From Caballeronia sp. dw_19 (GTDB lineage: Bacteria; Pseudomonadota; Gammaproteobacteria; Burkholderiales; Burkholderiaceae): a DNA stretch of 64,000 bases. The stretch covers positions 1 through 64,000 of the forward strand of contig NZ_JAAVUQ010000017.1 of assembly GCF_018449515.1 (NCBI RefSeq), given 5' to 3'. Shown here piece after piece: positions 34,891-43,154 of the stretch. Position numbers and translations under genes: made by a program. How positions within the stretch are numbered: the stretch's first letter is position 1; the number at the start of each line of letters is the position of its first letter. The notes under the pieces were generated by a model. It ran no database searches, was not told where the DNA came from, and saw nothing but the letters and a program-made list of their open reading frames with translations.

Positions 34891-35365
34891 ACGACATCCC
34901 CGCCGCTGCCCGCCCCCTCGGCGATCCCCACCAAACCCAACAACAGTTGAAAAAACCACCAAAACCCCGTCGAAAACTGACATGCACAAAGCCCTTCAAC
35001 CCACTACCGAGTGCGAACGACAAACACCCCGATGAGTTAGAATTCCTTTTTCGATACAGGATCGGAAGATGCAACGGCAGTCCCGGACCGGCTTTTTGAC
35101 GCATGTTCCCCGCGGCGCTCTACGCGAGTGCTGCGCGCTCTGCTGCGCTATCCACGCGGTTTCGGAACGACATGCGCGTCATCAGCGATCGTGCCGCTGA
35201 TTCCGGACCCTCCGAAGGTTTTGCATCGTTTGCCACCCCTGCCGGCGAGCACCTTCACAAAAAAAAGTATCACTCGAAAATCTGCGCCTCCCCGCGCAAT
35301 GCCGGCTATAGCGCTGCTCGTGATTTCATTGTCAGCACAGGCGCCGGCTCACCGAACTGTCGAAT
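34891..35365. other. Intergenic region before the FAD/Fe-S oxidoreductase
   Basis: About 475 bp without a convincing gene. A frame at 35103-35369 has no ribosome-binding site or resemblance to known proteins. The AT-rich patch TTAGAATTCCTTTTTCGATA near 35037-35056 is a plausible promoter zone for the gene at 35366. Confidence 0.45.
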
Positions 35366-38300
35366 ATGAACGCACCCCAAGCCTTCGATCCGAACGGCGC
35401 CGCGCATGCCGTGGCCCTGGATACCGAGCCGCGCCTGCGCGAAATTCCCTATAACTACACGTCGTTTTCCGATCGCGAAATCGTAATCCGCCTGCTGGGC
35501 GAGGAAGCCTGGGCCGCGTTGGCCATCCTGCGCAGCGAACGCCGCACGGGCCGCTCGGCTCGCATGCTGTACGAAGTGCTCGGCGATATCTGGGTCGTGC
35601 GTCGCAACCCGTATCTGCAGGACGACCTGCTCGATAACCCGAAACGCCGCGCATTGCTGATCGAAGCGTTGAATCACCGTCTGGGCGATATCGAAAAGCG
35701 CCGCAAAGCGGATCTGTCGCAACATCAGGACGACGCCGGCCGTGACCGCGCAGCGCGTGTGGAACTGCTGATCAGCGCCGCCTGCCGCGCGGTCGAAGAT
35801 TTCAAGAAGGAATTCGAGCAAACCTACGATCTGCGCAAGAAGGCATCGAAGGTATTCAGTAAGGTCACCGAGAAAGACAACATCAAGTTCGACGGGCTGT
35901 CGCGGGTTTCCCACGTGACGGACGCGACCGACTGGCGTGTCGAATACCCGTTCGTCGTGCTGACGCCGGATACCGAAGCGGAAATCGCCGGCATGATCAA
36001 GGCGTGTTTCGAACTAGGACTTACCGTGATTCCGCGCGGGGGCGGCACGGGTTACACCGGCGGCGCGATTCCCCTGACGCCGTTCGCGGCCGTCATCAAT
36101 ACCGAAAAGCTCGAGCAACTCGGACCCGTCGAAATGACGGATCTGCCGGGCGTCGATCATAAAGTCGCGACCATTTTCTCGGGCGCGGGTGTGGTTACGC
36201 GCCGCGTAACGGAAGCGGCGGAACAGGCCGGTTTCGTGTTCGCCGTCGATCCGACGTCGCTCGATGCATCGTGCGTCGGCGGCAATGTCGCGATGAACGC
36301 CGGCGGCAAAAAGGCCGTTCTGTGGGGCACGGCGCTCGACAATCTGGCCTGGTGGCGCATGGTCGATCCGCAGGGCGACTGGCTCGAAGTCACGCGCCTG
36401 GATCACAACTGCGGCAAGATTCATGACATCCCCGTGGCGCGTTTCCGGCTCGACTGGTTCGACGGATCGCGTGCGCCGGGCGAGAAATTGCTGCGCACTG
36501 AATCGCTCGATATTGCCGGCAGCAAATTCCGCAAGGAAGGGCTCGGCAAGGACGTGACGGATAAATTCCTGTCGGGTCTGCCGGGCGTGCAGAAGGAAGG
36601 CTGCGACGGTCTGATCACATCGGCGCGCTGGATCCTGCACAAGATGCCCGCGCATACGCGCACCGTCTGCCTGGAATTCTTCGGCCAGGCACGCGATGCG
36701 ATTCCGAGCATCGTGGAAATCAAGGATTACTTGTTCGAGACGTCGAAACAGGGTGGCGCGATTCTCGCCGGTCTCGAACATCTCGACGAACGGTATTTGC
36801 GCGCGGTCGGTTACGCGACCAAGAGCAAGCGCAACGCGTTTCCGAAGATGGTGCTGATCGGCGATATCGTCGGCAATGATCCCGATGCGGTCGCCCAGGC
36901 CACGTCCGAAGTCGTCCGCATGGCGAACGGCAAGAGCGGCGAAGGGTTTGTCGCGGTGAACGCCGAAGCGCGCAAGCGTTTCTGGCTGGATCGCTCGCGC
37001 ACGGCGGCCATCGCGAAGCATACGAACGCGTTCAAGATCAACGAAGATGTCGTGATCCCGCTGAACCGTATGGGTGAGTACACGGACGGGATCGAGCGTA
37101 TCAACATCGAGTTGTCGATCAAGAACAAGCTGCAACTCGTGGATGCCCTCGAAACGTTCTTCAAGACGGGCAAGCTGCCGCTCGGAAAGAGCGACGACGC
37201 CAACGAGATCCCGAGCGCCGAATTGCTTGAGGATCGTGTACAGCAAGCGCTCGATCTGTTGCAGCGAGTGCGTGAACGCTGGACGTTCGTCGGCGAGAAG
37301 CTGGATCTGCCGTTGCGCGAAGCGCAGCATTATATGGTTCAGCTCGGCTATGAAGGGCTCGCCGAAAAACTGGCCGATCGCGTGGATTCGCAGCCGGGCG
37401 TCCGCGTATTCGACGTCGCGCAAGACCGCACCATTCGCGTTTCCTGGAAGCAGGAAATCCGCGCCGAATTGCGTCACATCTTCAACGGCGGCGAGTTCAA
37501 GCCCATCCTCGAAGAAGCGCAGAACATCCATAAGAAGGTTCTGCGTGGCCGCGTATTTGTCGCGCTCCACATGCATGCCGGGGACGGCAACGTCCACACC
37601 AATATCCCGGTCAACTCCGACAACTACGAGATGCTGCAGGACGCGCACGTCGCGGTGGCACGCATCATGAAGCTGGCGCGAGATCTGGATGGCGTGATTT
37701 CGGGCGAACATGGCATCGGCATCACGAAGCTGGAGTTCCTGACCGAAGACGAGATCGCGGAATTCCGCGCGTACAAACAACGCGTTGACCCGCAAGGCCG
37801 TTTCAATGCGGGCAAGTTGCTCGCGGGCGCCGATCTGCGTAACGCCTACACGCCGAGCTTCGGCTTGATGGGTTATGAATCGCTGATCATGCAGCAGTCG
37901 GATATTGGCGCGATAGCGGATTCCATCAAGGACTGCCTGCGTTGCGGCAAGTGCAAGCCGGTCTGCGCGACCCACGTGCCGCGCGCCAACCTGCTGTATA
38001 GCCCGCGCAACAAGATCCTCGCGACGTCGCTGCTGGTCGAGGCGTTCTTATATGAAGAGCAGACGCGCCGCGGGGTATCCATCAAACATTGGGACGAATT
38101 CAACGACGTCGCCGATCACTGCACCGTCTGTCACAAGTGCGTGACGCCGTGCCCGGTGAAGATCGATTTCGGCGATGTCACCATGAACATGCGCAACCTG
38201 CTGCGCAAGATGGGCAAGAAGAAGTTCAACGCGGGCAACGCGGCCGGCATGTTCTTCCTCAACGCCACGAACCCGCAGACCATCAACCTCGCCCGCACGG

Positions 38301-39457
38301 CGATGATGGGCGTCGGCTACAAGGCGCAGCGGCTGGGCAATGAAGTGCTGAAGAAATTTGCGAAGAAGCAGACGGCGAAACCACCGGCAACGGTCGGTAA
38401 ACCGGCGGTGACGCAGCAAGTCATCCACTTCATGAACAAGAAAATGCCGGGCAACCTGCCGAAAAAGACGGCGCGGGCGTTGCTGGACATCGAGGACAAC
38501 AAGATTGTTCCGATCATCCGCAATCCGAAGACGACGACCTCGGATACGGAAGCGGTCTTCTACTTCCCGGGGTGCGGCTCGGAGCGCCTGTTCTCACAAG
38601 TCGGGCTCGCCACGCAAGCCATGCTGTGGGAAGCGGGCGTGCAGACGGTCTTGCCGCCGGGTTACCTGTGCTGCGGTTATCCGCAACGCGGTGCTGGTCA
38701 ATTCGATAAAGCCGAGAAAATCGTCACGGATAACCGCGTGTTGTTCCACCGTGTGGCCAATACGCTGAACTATCTAGATATCAAGACGGTGGTGGTGTCG
38801 TGCGGGACTTGCTACGACCAATTGGCCGGCTATGAATTCGAGAAGATTTTCCCGGGCTGCCGGATTATCGATATCCACGAATTCCTGCTGGAAAAGAACA
38901 TCCGGCTGGAAGGCGTGACCGGTACGCGCTACATGTACCACGACCCCTGCCACTCGCCGATCAAGACCATGGACCCGATCAAGCTCGTGAATGAAATCAT
39001 GGGTTCGGCGCACGATGGCTACAAGATCGAGAAGAATGATCGATGCTGCGGCGAATCGGGCACGCTCGCGGTCACGCGGCCGGACATTTCCACGCAGGTC
39101 CGTTTCCGCAAGGAAGAGGAAATCCGCAAGGGCGCGGCCAAGCTGCGCGACATTCCGCTCGTGGGCGAGGCGGGTGCGAACGGCATCAATCTGGCGAACG
39201 CGTCGGCTGGAACGGCGGGTGCTGCGCCGGGATCGGTGCTAAAAGCGGGCGACAGGGCACAATCCACCGGAACCGACGTCAAGATCCTCACGAGCTGCCC
39301 GTCCTGCCTGCAGGGTTTGTCGCGGTATAACGAGGACGCGAACATAGAAGCGGATTACATCGTCGTGGAAATTGCCCGCAAGGTGCTCGGCGCGAGCTGG
39401 ATGGAAGATTACGTGGCGCGCGCTAACGATGGCGGTATCGAGCGCGTGCTGGTGTAA
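35366..39457 (+). CDS. FAD/FMN-binding oxidoreductase with DUF3683, Fe-S and CCG domains
   Basis: A 1363-residue, probably respiratory-chain-linked, 2-hydroxyacid dehydrogenase-like protein. Order: DUF3683 region (about 1-190); FAD-binding type 4 domain (about 194-420) with PRGGGTGYTGGAIPL; FAD-oxidase C-terminal domain with HMHAGDGNVHTNIP and GEHGIGITKLEF (up to about 830); two 4Fe-4S motifs, CLRCGKCKPVCATHVP (about 857) and CTVCHKCVTPCPVKI (about 918); then two CCG cysteine-rich domains (FPGCGSERLF with CCGYPQRG, and SCGTCYDQL with CCGESGTLAV). This is the fused form of what elsewhere is a GlcD/GlcF-like pair. D-lactate or D-2-hydroxyglutarate are reasonable but unproven substrates. The start has no obvious Shine-Dalgarno. 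Confidence 0.9.
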   Translation: MNAPQAFDPNGAAHAVALDTEPRLREIPYNYTSFSDREIVIRLLGEEAWAALAILRSERRTGRSARMLYEVLGDIWVVRRNPYLQDDLLDNPKRRALLIEALNHRLGDIEKRRKADLSQHQDDAGRDRAARVELLISAACRAVEDFKKEFEQTYDLRKKASKVFSKVTEKDNIKFDGLSRVSHVTDATDWRVEYPFVVLTPDTEAEIAGMIKACFELGLTVIPRGGGTGYTGGAIPLTPFAAVINTEKLEQLGPVEMTDLPGVDHKVATIFSGAGVVTRRVTEAAEQAGFVFAVDPTSLDASCVGGNVAMNAGGKKAVLWGTALDNLAWWRMVDPQGDWLEVTRLDHNCGKIHDIPVARFRLDWFDGSRAPGEKLLRTESLDIAGSKFRKEGLGKDVTDKFLSGLPGVQKEGCDGLITSARWILHKMPAHTRTVCLEFFGQARDAIPSIVEIKDYLFETSKQGGAILAGLEHLDERYLRAVGYATKSKRNAFPKMVLIGDIVGNDPDAVAQATSEVVRMANGKSGEGFVAVNAEARKRFWLDRSRTAAIAKHTNAFKINEDVVIPLNRMGEYTDGIERINIELSIKNKLQLVDALETFFKTGKLPLGKSDDANEIPSAELLEDRVQQALDLLQRVRERWTFVGEKLDLPLREAQHYMVQLGYEGLAEKLADRVDSQPGVRVFDVAQDRTIRVSWKQEIRAELRHIFNGGEFKPILEEAQNIHKKVLRGRVFVALHMHAGDGNVHTNIPVNSDNYEMLQDAHVAVARIMKLARDLDGVISGEHGIGITKLEFLTEDEIAEFRAYKQRVDPQGRFNAGKLLAGADLRNAYTPSFGLMGYESLIMQQSDIGAIADSIKDCLRCGKCKPVCATHVPRANLLYSPRNKILATSLLVEAFLYEEQTRRGVSIKHWDEFNDVADHCTVCHKCVTPCPVKIDFGDVTMNMRNLLRKMGKKKFNAGNAAGMFFLNATNPQTINLARTAMMGVGYKAQRLGNEVLKKFAKKQTAKPPATVGKPAVTQQVIHFMNKKMPGNLPKKTARALLDIEDNKIVPIIRNPKTTTSDTEAVFYFPGCGSERLFSQVGLATQAMLWEAGVQTVLPPGYLCCGYPQRGAGQFDKAEKIVTDNRVLFHRVANTLNYLDIKTVVVSCGTCYDQLAGYEFEKIFPGCRIIDIHEFLLEKNIRLEGVTGTRYMYHDPCHSPIKTMDPIKLVNEIMGSAHDGYKIEKNDRCCGESGTLAVTRPDISTQVRFRKEEEIRKGAAKLRDIPLVGEAGANGINLANASAGTAGAAPGSVLKAGDRAQSTGTDVKILTSCPSCLQGLSRYNEDANIEADYIVVEIARKVLGASWMEDYVARANDGGIERVLV

Positions 39458-39490
39458 TAGCGGAACCGGGGCTTGTTTCGCTAGAGGAAA

Positions 39491-39922
39491 ATGATGGACT
39501 GTGTCTTTTGCCGTGAAGACGGCGGCGAGGTCTTGTGGTCGGATGACGCAGTGCGCGTCATCCTCGCCGATGAGCCCGAATGGCCGGGCTTTTGCCGGGT
39601 GATCTGGCATGCGCACGTGGCGGAGATGTCCGATCTCGACAACGCCGCCCGGCTCAAGATCATGACGGCGGTAAACGGCGTGGAGCGCGCGATCCGTCGC
39701 GTGCTCGCGCCGGCGAAGATCAATCTGGCAAGCCTCGGCAACCAGGTTCCTCACGTTCACTGGCACGTCATTCCGCGCCATTCCAACGATTCCCGTTTCC
39801 CGCTGCCTGTCTGGGCGCCGCGCCAGCGCACGGTGTCCCAAGCGTTGTTGTCGAATCGCCGGGCGCAGGCCACCTTGCTGCGCGAAGCAGTGCGCGCCGA
39901 GATGGCGCTGGCGTTCGGCTGA
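39491..39922 (+). CDS. HIT family protein
   Basis: A 143-residue histidine-triad nucleotide hydrolase/transferase-like protein. The HIT motif is HVHWHVIPR with H88, H90 and H92, and CVFC near the N terminus resembles the usual zinc-side pair. Members hydrolyse nucleoside phosphoramidates or dinucleotides; the natural substrate is unknown. Two adjacent ATGs (39491, 39494) follow AGAGGA; either may start. It is the first gene of a compact same-strand run: DUF971, ubiE, Tim44-like, ubiJ, ubiB. Confidence 0.92.
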   Translation: MMDCVFCREDGGEVLWSDDAVRVILADEPEWPGFCRVIWHAHVAEMSDLDNAARLKIMTAVNGVERAIRRVLAPAKINLASLGNQVPHVHWHVIPRHSNDSRFPLPVWAPRQRTVSQALLSNRRAQATLLREAVRAEMALAFG

Positions 39923-39971
39923 CCCTCTGACCCGGGCTAACTGACCTCCTGATTCAATAAAAAGGCTCACC

Positions 39972-40382
39972 ATGAGCGGACTGACCAAACAAACGCCGAT
40001 TCCGACGGGGATTGTCGTGCATTCGAAAACGCGCGCCCTTGAGTTGCAATATGGCAATGATCAGACGTATCGGATCCCGTTCGAGCTGTTGCGCGTATAT
40101 TCGCCGTCGGCGGAAGTGCAGGGCCACGGTCCCGGGCAGGAAACTCTGCAAACGGGCAAGCGCGACGTGCTGATCATCGCGATCGAGCCGGTCGGCCACT
40201 ACGCGTTGCAGCTCAATTTTTCCGATGGCCACAATACCGGTCTTTATTCCTGGGACATCCTGCATGACCTCGCGGTCCGTCAGGATGAACTCTGGGCAGG
40301 CTATCTCGCCAAACTGGAAGCGGCGGGCGTTGACCGCGACACGCCAATGACGCCAAAAGCGTCCGGTGGCCACTGCCATTGA
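39972..40382 (+). CDS. DUF971 domain protein (GBBH-like N-terminal domain)
   Basis: A 136-residue small protein with the DUF971 fold, also found at the N terminus of gamma-butyrobetaine hydroxylase. Typical blocks are ALELQYGNDQTYRIPFELLR and LNFSDGHNTGLYSWDILHDL. The tail GGHCH could bind metal. Its function is not known; in many proteobacteria it lies directly before ubiE, as here (96 bp), which hints at a ubiquinone or Fe-S related role. Confidence 0.88.
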   Translation: MSGLTKQTPIPTGIVVHSKTRALELQYGNDQTYRIPFELLRVYSPSAEVQGHGPGQETLQTGKRDVLIIAIEPVGHYALQLNFSDGHNTGLYSWDILHDLAVRQDELWAGYLAKLEAAGVDRDTPMTPKASGGHCH

Positions 40383-40478
40383 CCGATTTTTACCTTGTCG
40401 CGGCAATTTGTCGCGGCAATCGGCCAAAACCCCTTTTCGGGCGCGGCCAACAACACGAACAAGACAAGGACGAACGCG

Positions 40479-41210
40479 ATGAGCAAGACCCACTTCGGTT
40501 TTGAAACGGTCGACGAACAGGAAAAAGCGAAGAAGGTGGCGGGCGTTTTCGATTCGGTCGCAAGCAATTACGACTTGATGAACGACCTGATGTCGGGCGG
40601 TCTGCATCGCGCGTGGAAGTTCTTCGCGATCGGCCAGGCGAAGGTTCGTCCAGGCTACAAAGTGCTCGATCTGGCAGGCGGGACGGGCGATCTGGCGAAA
40701 GCGTTCGCGAAACAGGCAGGCGAAAAAGGCGAAGTCTGGCACACGGATATCAATGAATCCATGCTGCGCGTCGGGCGTGACCGCCTGATCGATCGAGGCG
40801 TGATCACACCCACGCTGATCTGCGACGCGGAGAAGATTCCATTCCCGGACAATTATTTCGATATCGTTACAGTTGCCTTTGGACTTCGTAATATGACGCA
40901 CAAAGATGGTGCGTTAGCAGAAATGTACCGGGTACTGAAGCCGGGTGGCCGAGTTCTGGTTCTGGAGTTCTCGAAGGTATGGGAGCCGTTGAAGAAGGCG
41001 TACGATCTCTATAGTTTCAAGTTTTTGCCGTGGCTTGGCGACAAATTCGCGAAAGATGCAGATAGCTATCGCTATCTCGCGGAGTCAATCCGGATGCATC
41101 CGGACCAGGAAACGTTAAAAATAATGATGGAACGCGCAGGATTGGATCGAGTCGAATATTACAATTTGTCAGGTGGCGTGGTAGCTTTACACGTCGGGAC
41201 CAAATTTTAG
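40479..41210 (+). CDS. ubiE: Ubiquinone/menaquinone C-methyltransferase
   Basis: A 243-residue class I SAM methyltransferase performing the C-methylation step of ubiquinone synthesis (2-methoxy-6-polyprenyl-benzoquinol to its 5-methyl form). SAM loop VLDLAGGTGDLAKAF, the UbiE signatures YDLMNDLMSGGLHRAWK and SYRYLAESIRMHPDQ, and the C-terminal YYNLSGGVVALHVGTKF are all present. The ATG at 40479 follows AAGGA; an open frame from 40395 adds an unrelated tail. It belongs to the ubiE-Tim44-ubiJ-ubiB series. Confidence 0.97.
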   Translation: MSKTHFGFETVDEQEKAKKVAGVFDSVASNYDLMNDLMSGGLHRAWKFFAIGQAKVRPGYKVLDLAGGTGDLAKAFAKQAGEKGEVWHTDINESMLRVGRDRLIDRGVITPTLICDAEKIPFPDNYFDIVTVAFGLRNMTHKDGALAEMYRVLKPGGRVLVLEFSKVWEPLKKAYDLYSFKFLPWLGDKFAKDADSYRYLAESIRMHPDQETLKIMMERAGLDRVEYYNLSGGVVALHVGTKF

Positions 41211-41235
41211 TGTTCCACTTTTATAAGGATTCGAA

Positions 41236-42261
41236 ATGTCCGATTCGCGCTTACCCCAAACTCGGGGTTTCCTGAAGTCGTTATTCAGGAAAGCCGGGGT
41301 CGTTGCGCTGGCTGGCGTAATCATGGCCGGTGCTTTGATCGCTGAAGATGCAGAGGCACGCCGCATGGGTGGCGGCCGCAGCATGGGTCGTCAATCAACG
41401 ACTGCAGCTCAACAGAATCAAGCTACGCCGCCCTCGCAGTCCATGCAGTCGAGCCAGGCCGCCAATGCACAACGTGCAGCACCGGCAGCAGCGCCTGCCG
41501 CCGCGGCTGCGCAGCCTGCGCGTAACCGCTGGATGGGGCCGCTCGCCGGTCTCGCCGCGGGTCTTGGCATAGCAGCGCTGTTGTCTCACTTCGGTCTTGG
41601 CGGCGCGTTCGCCGGCGCAATGGCAAACATGATCATGATCGCGTTGATCGTGATGGCCGCTGTGATGGTGTTCCGCTTCATCATGAACCGCAGGAAAAAC
41701 GCAAACACACCGGCGTATGCAGCCGCCGGCGCGGGTTCGCCGTTCGGCGGATCGGCACGTACCGGGTTTAACCAGCACGAGCCGAGCTATGTTCCGCCGT
41801 CGGCGCCGGGTGGTTATGGTCCGTCCGCCGCTGCGCTGAGCAGCGCGAACACGGTGGGCGCCGTGGACGCGGCGCCGCAAGTTGAGGTGCCGGCAGGCTT
41901 CGACAGCGAAGCGTTCGTGCGTAACGCCAAGGTCTATTTCGTGCGCTTGCAGGACGCATGGGACCGAGGCAATTCCAACGATATCCGCGAATTCACCACG
42001 CCGGAAATGTTCGCGGAAGTGAAGCTGGATATCGATGCACGCGGTACGCAGCCGAACCGCACTGACGTCGTGCAACTCAACGCCGACATCCTGGGCGTCG
42101 AGGAGCGCGGCACGGAAAGCCTTGCCAGCGTGCGTTTCCACGGCCTGATTCGTGAAACGGAAGGCGCTGCTGCCGAACCGTTCATCGAGATCTGGAACCT
42201 GTCGAAGCAGAAGTACGGCAACGAAGGCTGGTTGCTGGCCGGGATTCAGCAGGTCAGTTAA
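41236..42261 (+). CDS. Tim44-like domain membrane protein
   Basis: A 341-residue inner-membrane protein. A first hydrophobic segment (about 16-35) ends in IAEDAEARR and may be an uncleaved anchor or signal. A Gln/Ala/Pro-rich linker follows, then a strong hydrophobic region (about 100-150) and the soluble Tim44-like domain (about 215-340) with FVRNAKVYFVRLQDAWDRG and ADILGVEERG. Bacterial Tim44-like proteins are of uncertain function. Linkage to ubiE and ubiJ is conserved in this group of bacteria, from memory. Good ribosome-binding site ATAAGGA. Confidence 0.88.
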   Translation: MSDSRLPQTRGFLKSLFRKAGVVALAGVIMAGALIAEDAEARRMGGGRSMGRQSTTAAQQNQATPPSQSMQSSQAANAQRAAPAAAPAAAAAQPARNRWMGPLAGLAAGLGIAALLSHFGLGGAFAGAMANMIMIALIVMAAVMVFRFIMNRRKNANTPAYAAAGAGSPFGGSARTGFNQHEPSYVPPSAPGGYGPSAAALSSANTVGAVDAAPQVEVPAGFDSEAFVRNAKVYFVRLQDAWDRGNSNDIREFTTPEMFAEVKLDIDARGTQPNRTDVVQLNADILGVEERGTESLASVRFHGLIRETEGAAAEPFIEIWNLSKQKYGNEGWLLAGIQQVS

Positions 42262-42392
42262 TTGGCAGGTAGCAAGCTGGATGACGGGCTGAAAAAGCCG
42301 GTCGTCCGGGCGTTGGAGTGTAGGCCTTATGGCTAACGTGACGTTCGCGTAGACAGGGGGCAAACGATAACGCCGGTTGCAAAGGTAGAATA

Positions 42393-42429
42393 GAAACCCG
42401 CGCGAGTGACCGCTTGCGCGGGTTTTTTC
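42393..42429 (+). terminator. Intrinsic terminator between Tim44-like and ubiJ genes
   Basis: GAAACCCGCGC - AGTGACCGCTT region - GCGCGGGTTTTTTC: a GC-rich stem of about 9-10 bp with a T6 run. It ends only 13 bp before the ubiJ start, so it would separate the ubiE-Tim44 transcript from ubiJB, or attenuate it. Confidence 0.75.
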
Positions 42430-42441
42430 ATCTCAGAGCCG

Positions 42442-43143
42442 ATGACGCACGCAGACGAATTCGCCCCCCCCGCAGCACCTTCTGCCACTCAGGCCGCAGC
42501 CAGAACCGCATCGAAAGCGTTCGCGGCCGCTGTGAACCATGTGCTCGCGCGCGAATCCTGGGCTCGCGAGCGCCTTGTGCCTTACGCCGGCAAGACCGCG
42601 CAGCTGGCACTCTCGCCGTTCTCGCTGTTGTTGATGGTCCAGCCGGACGGGTTCATTGCCGTCGTCGACGAAACCGAGGCGCGCACTTTCGACGTTACCC
42701 TCTCTGTTCCCGCCGAGGCCGTCCCGGCGTTCCTGCAAGGCGGCCAGGCGGCTGTGATGAAACACGTCCGCATAGAAGGCGACGCGGAGTTCGCGACGAC
42801 CATAGCGAAGCTGGCCGAACATCTGCGCTGGGAGCCCGAAGAAGATCTGGCCCGCGTAATTGGCGACGGCCCCGCTCACCGCATTGGCTCGACCGTACGC
42901 AAGGTGAGTGAACAAGCGCGCCGCTCCGGTCGGAATCTGCTTGAATCGGTGGCTGAATATCTGCTCGACGAACAACCTCAACTCGTGCGCCGCAGCGCCC
43001 TCGACACGTTCAATGCCGAACTGTCGGAAGCCCGGGACGCGCTTGCGCGCGTCGAAAAACGCATCGAGCGACTCGAACAAAAAGCCGAAGCCCGAGGCGC
43101 GTCAGCGTCCGGCGCCGCGTCAGCGCGCGGCACGAGCAAGTAA
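42442..43143 (+). CDS. ubiJ: Ubiquinone biosynthesis accessory factor UbiJ (SCP2 domain)
   Basis: A 233-residue soluble lipid-binding accessory protein of aerobic ubiquinone synthesis; UbiJ helps organise the Ubi complex that modifies the polyprenylated ring. The SCP2 sterol-carrier-like domain spans about 25-145. A long helical C terminus with the motif DTFNAELSEARDALARVEKR forms a likely coiled coil. The ATG at 42442 (MTHADEFAPP) was chosen over the longer frame from 42406, which would read through the terminator stem. It lies 11 bp before ubiB. Confidence 0.9.
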   Translation: MTHADEFAPPAAPSATQAAARTASKAFAAAVNHVLARESWARERLVPYAGKTAQLALSPFSLLLMVQPDGFIAVVDETEARTFDVTLSVPAEAVPAFLQGGQAAVMKHVRIEGDAEFATTIAKLAEHLRWEPEEDLARVIGDGPAHRIGSTVRKVSEQARRSGRNLLESVAEYLLDEQPQLVRRSALDTFNAELSEARDALARVEKRIERLEQKAEARGASASGAASARGTSK

Positions 43144-43154
43144 TGGGCTGAACC

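Noticed and set aside
36014..37975. 653-codon minus-strand frame opposite the FAD/Fe-S oxidoreductase
   Set aside because: Antisense shadow; the sense strand carries intact FAD and Fe-S motifs.
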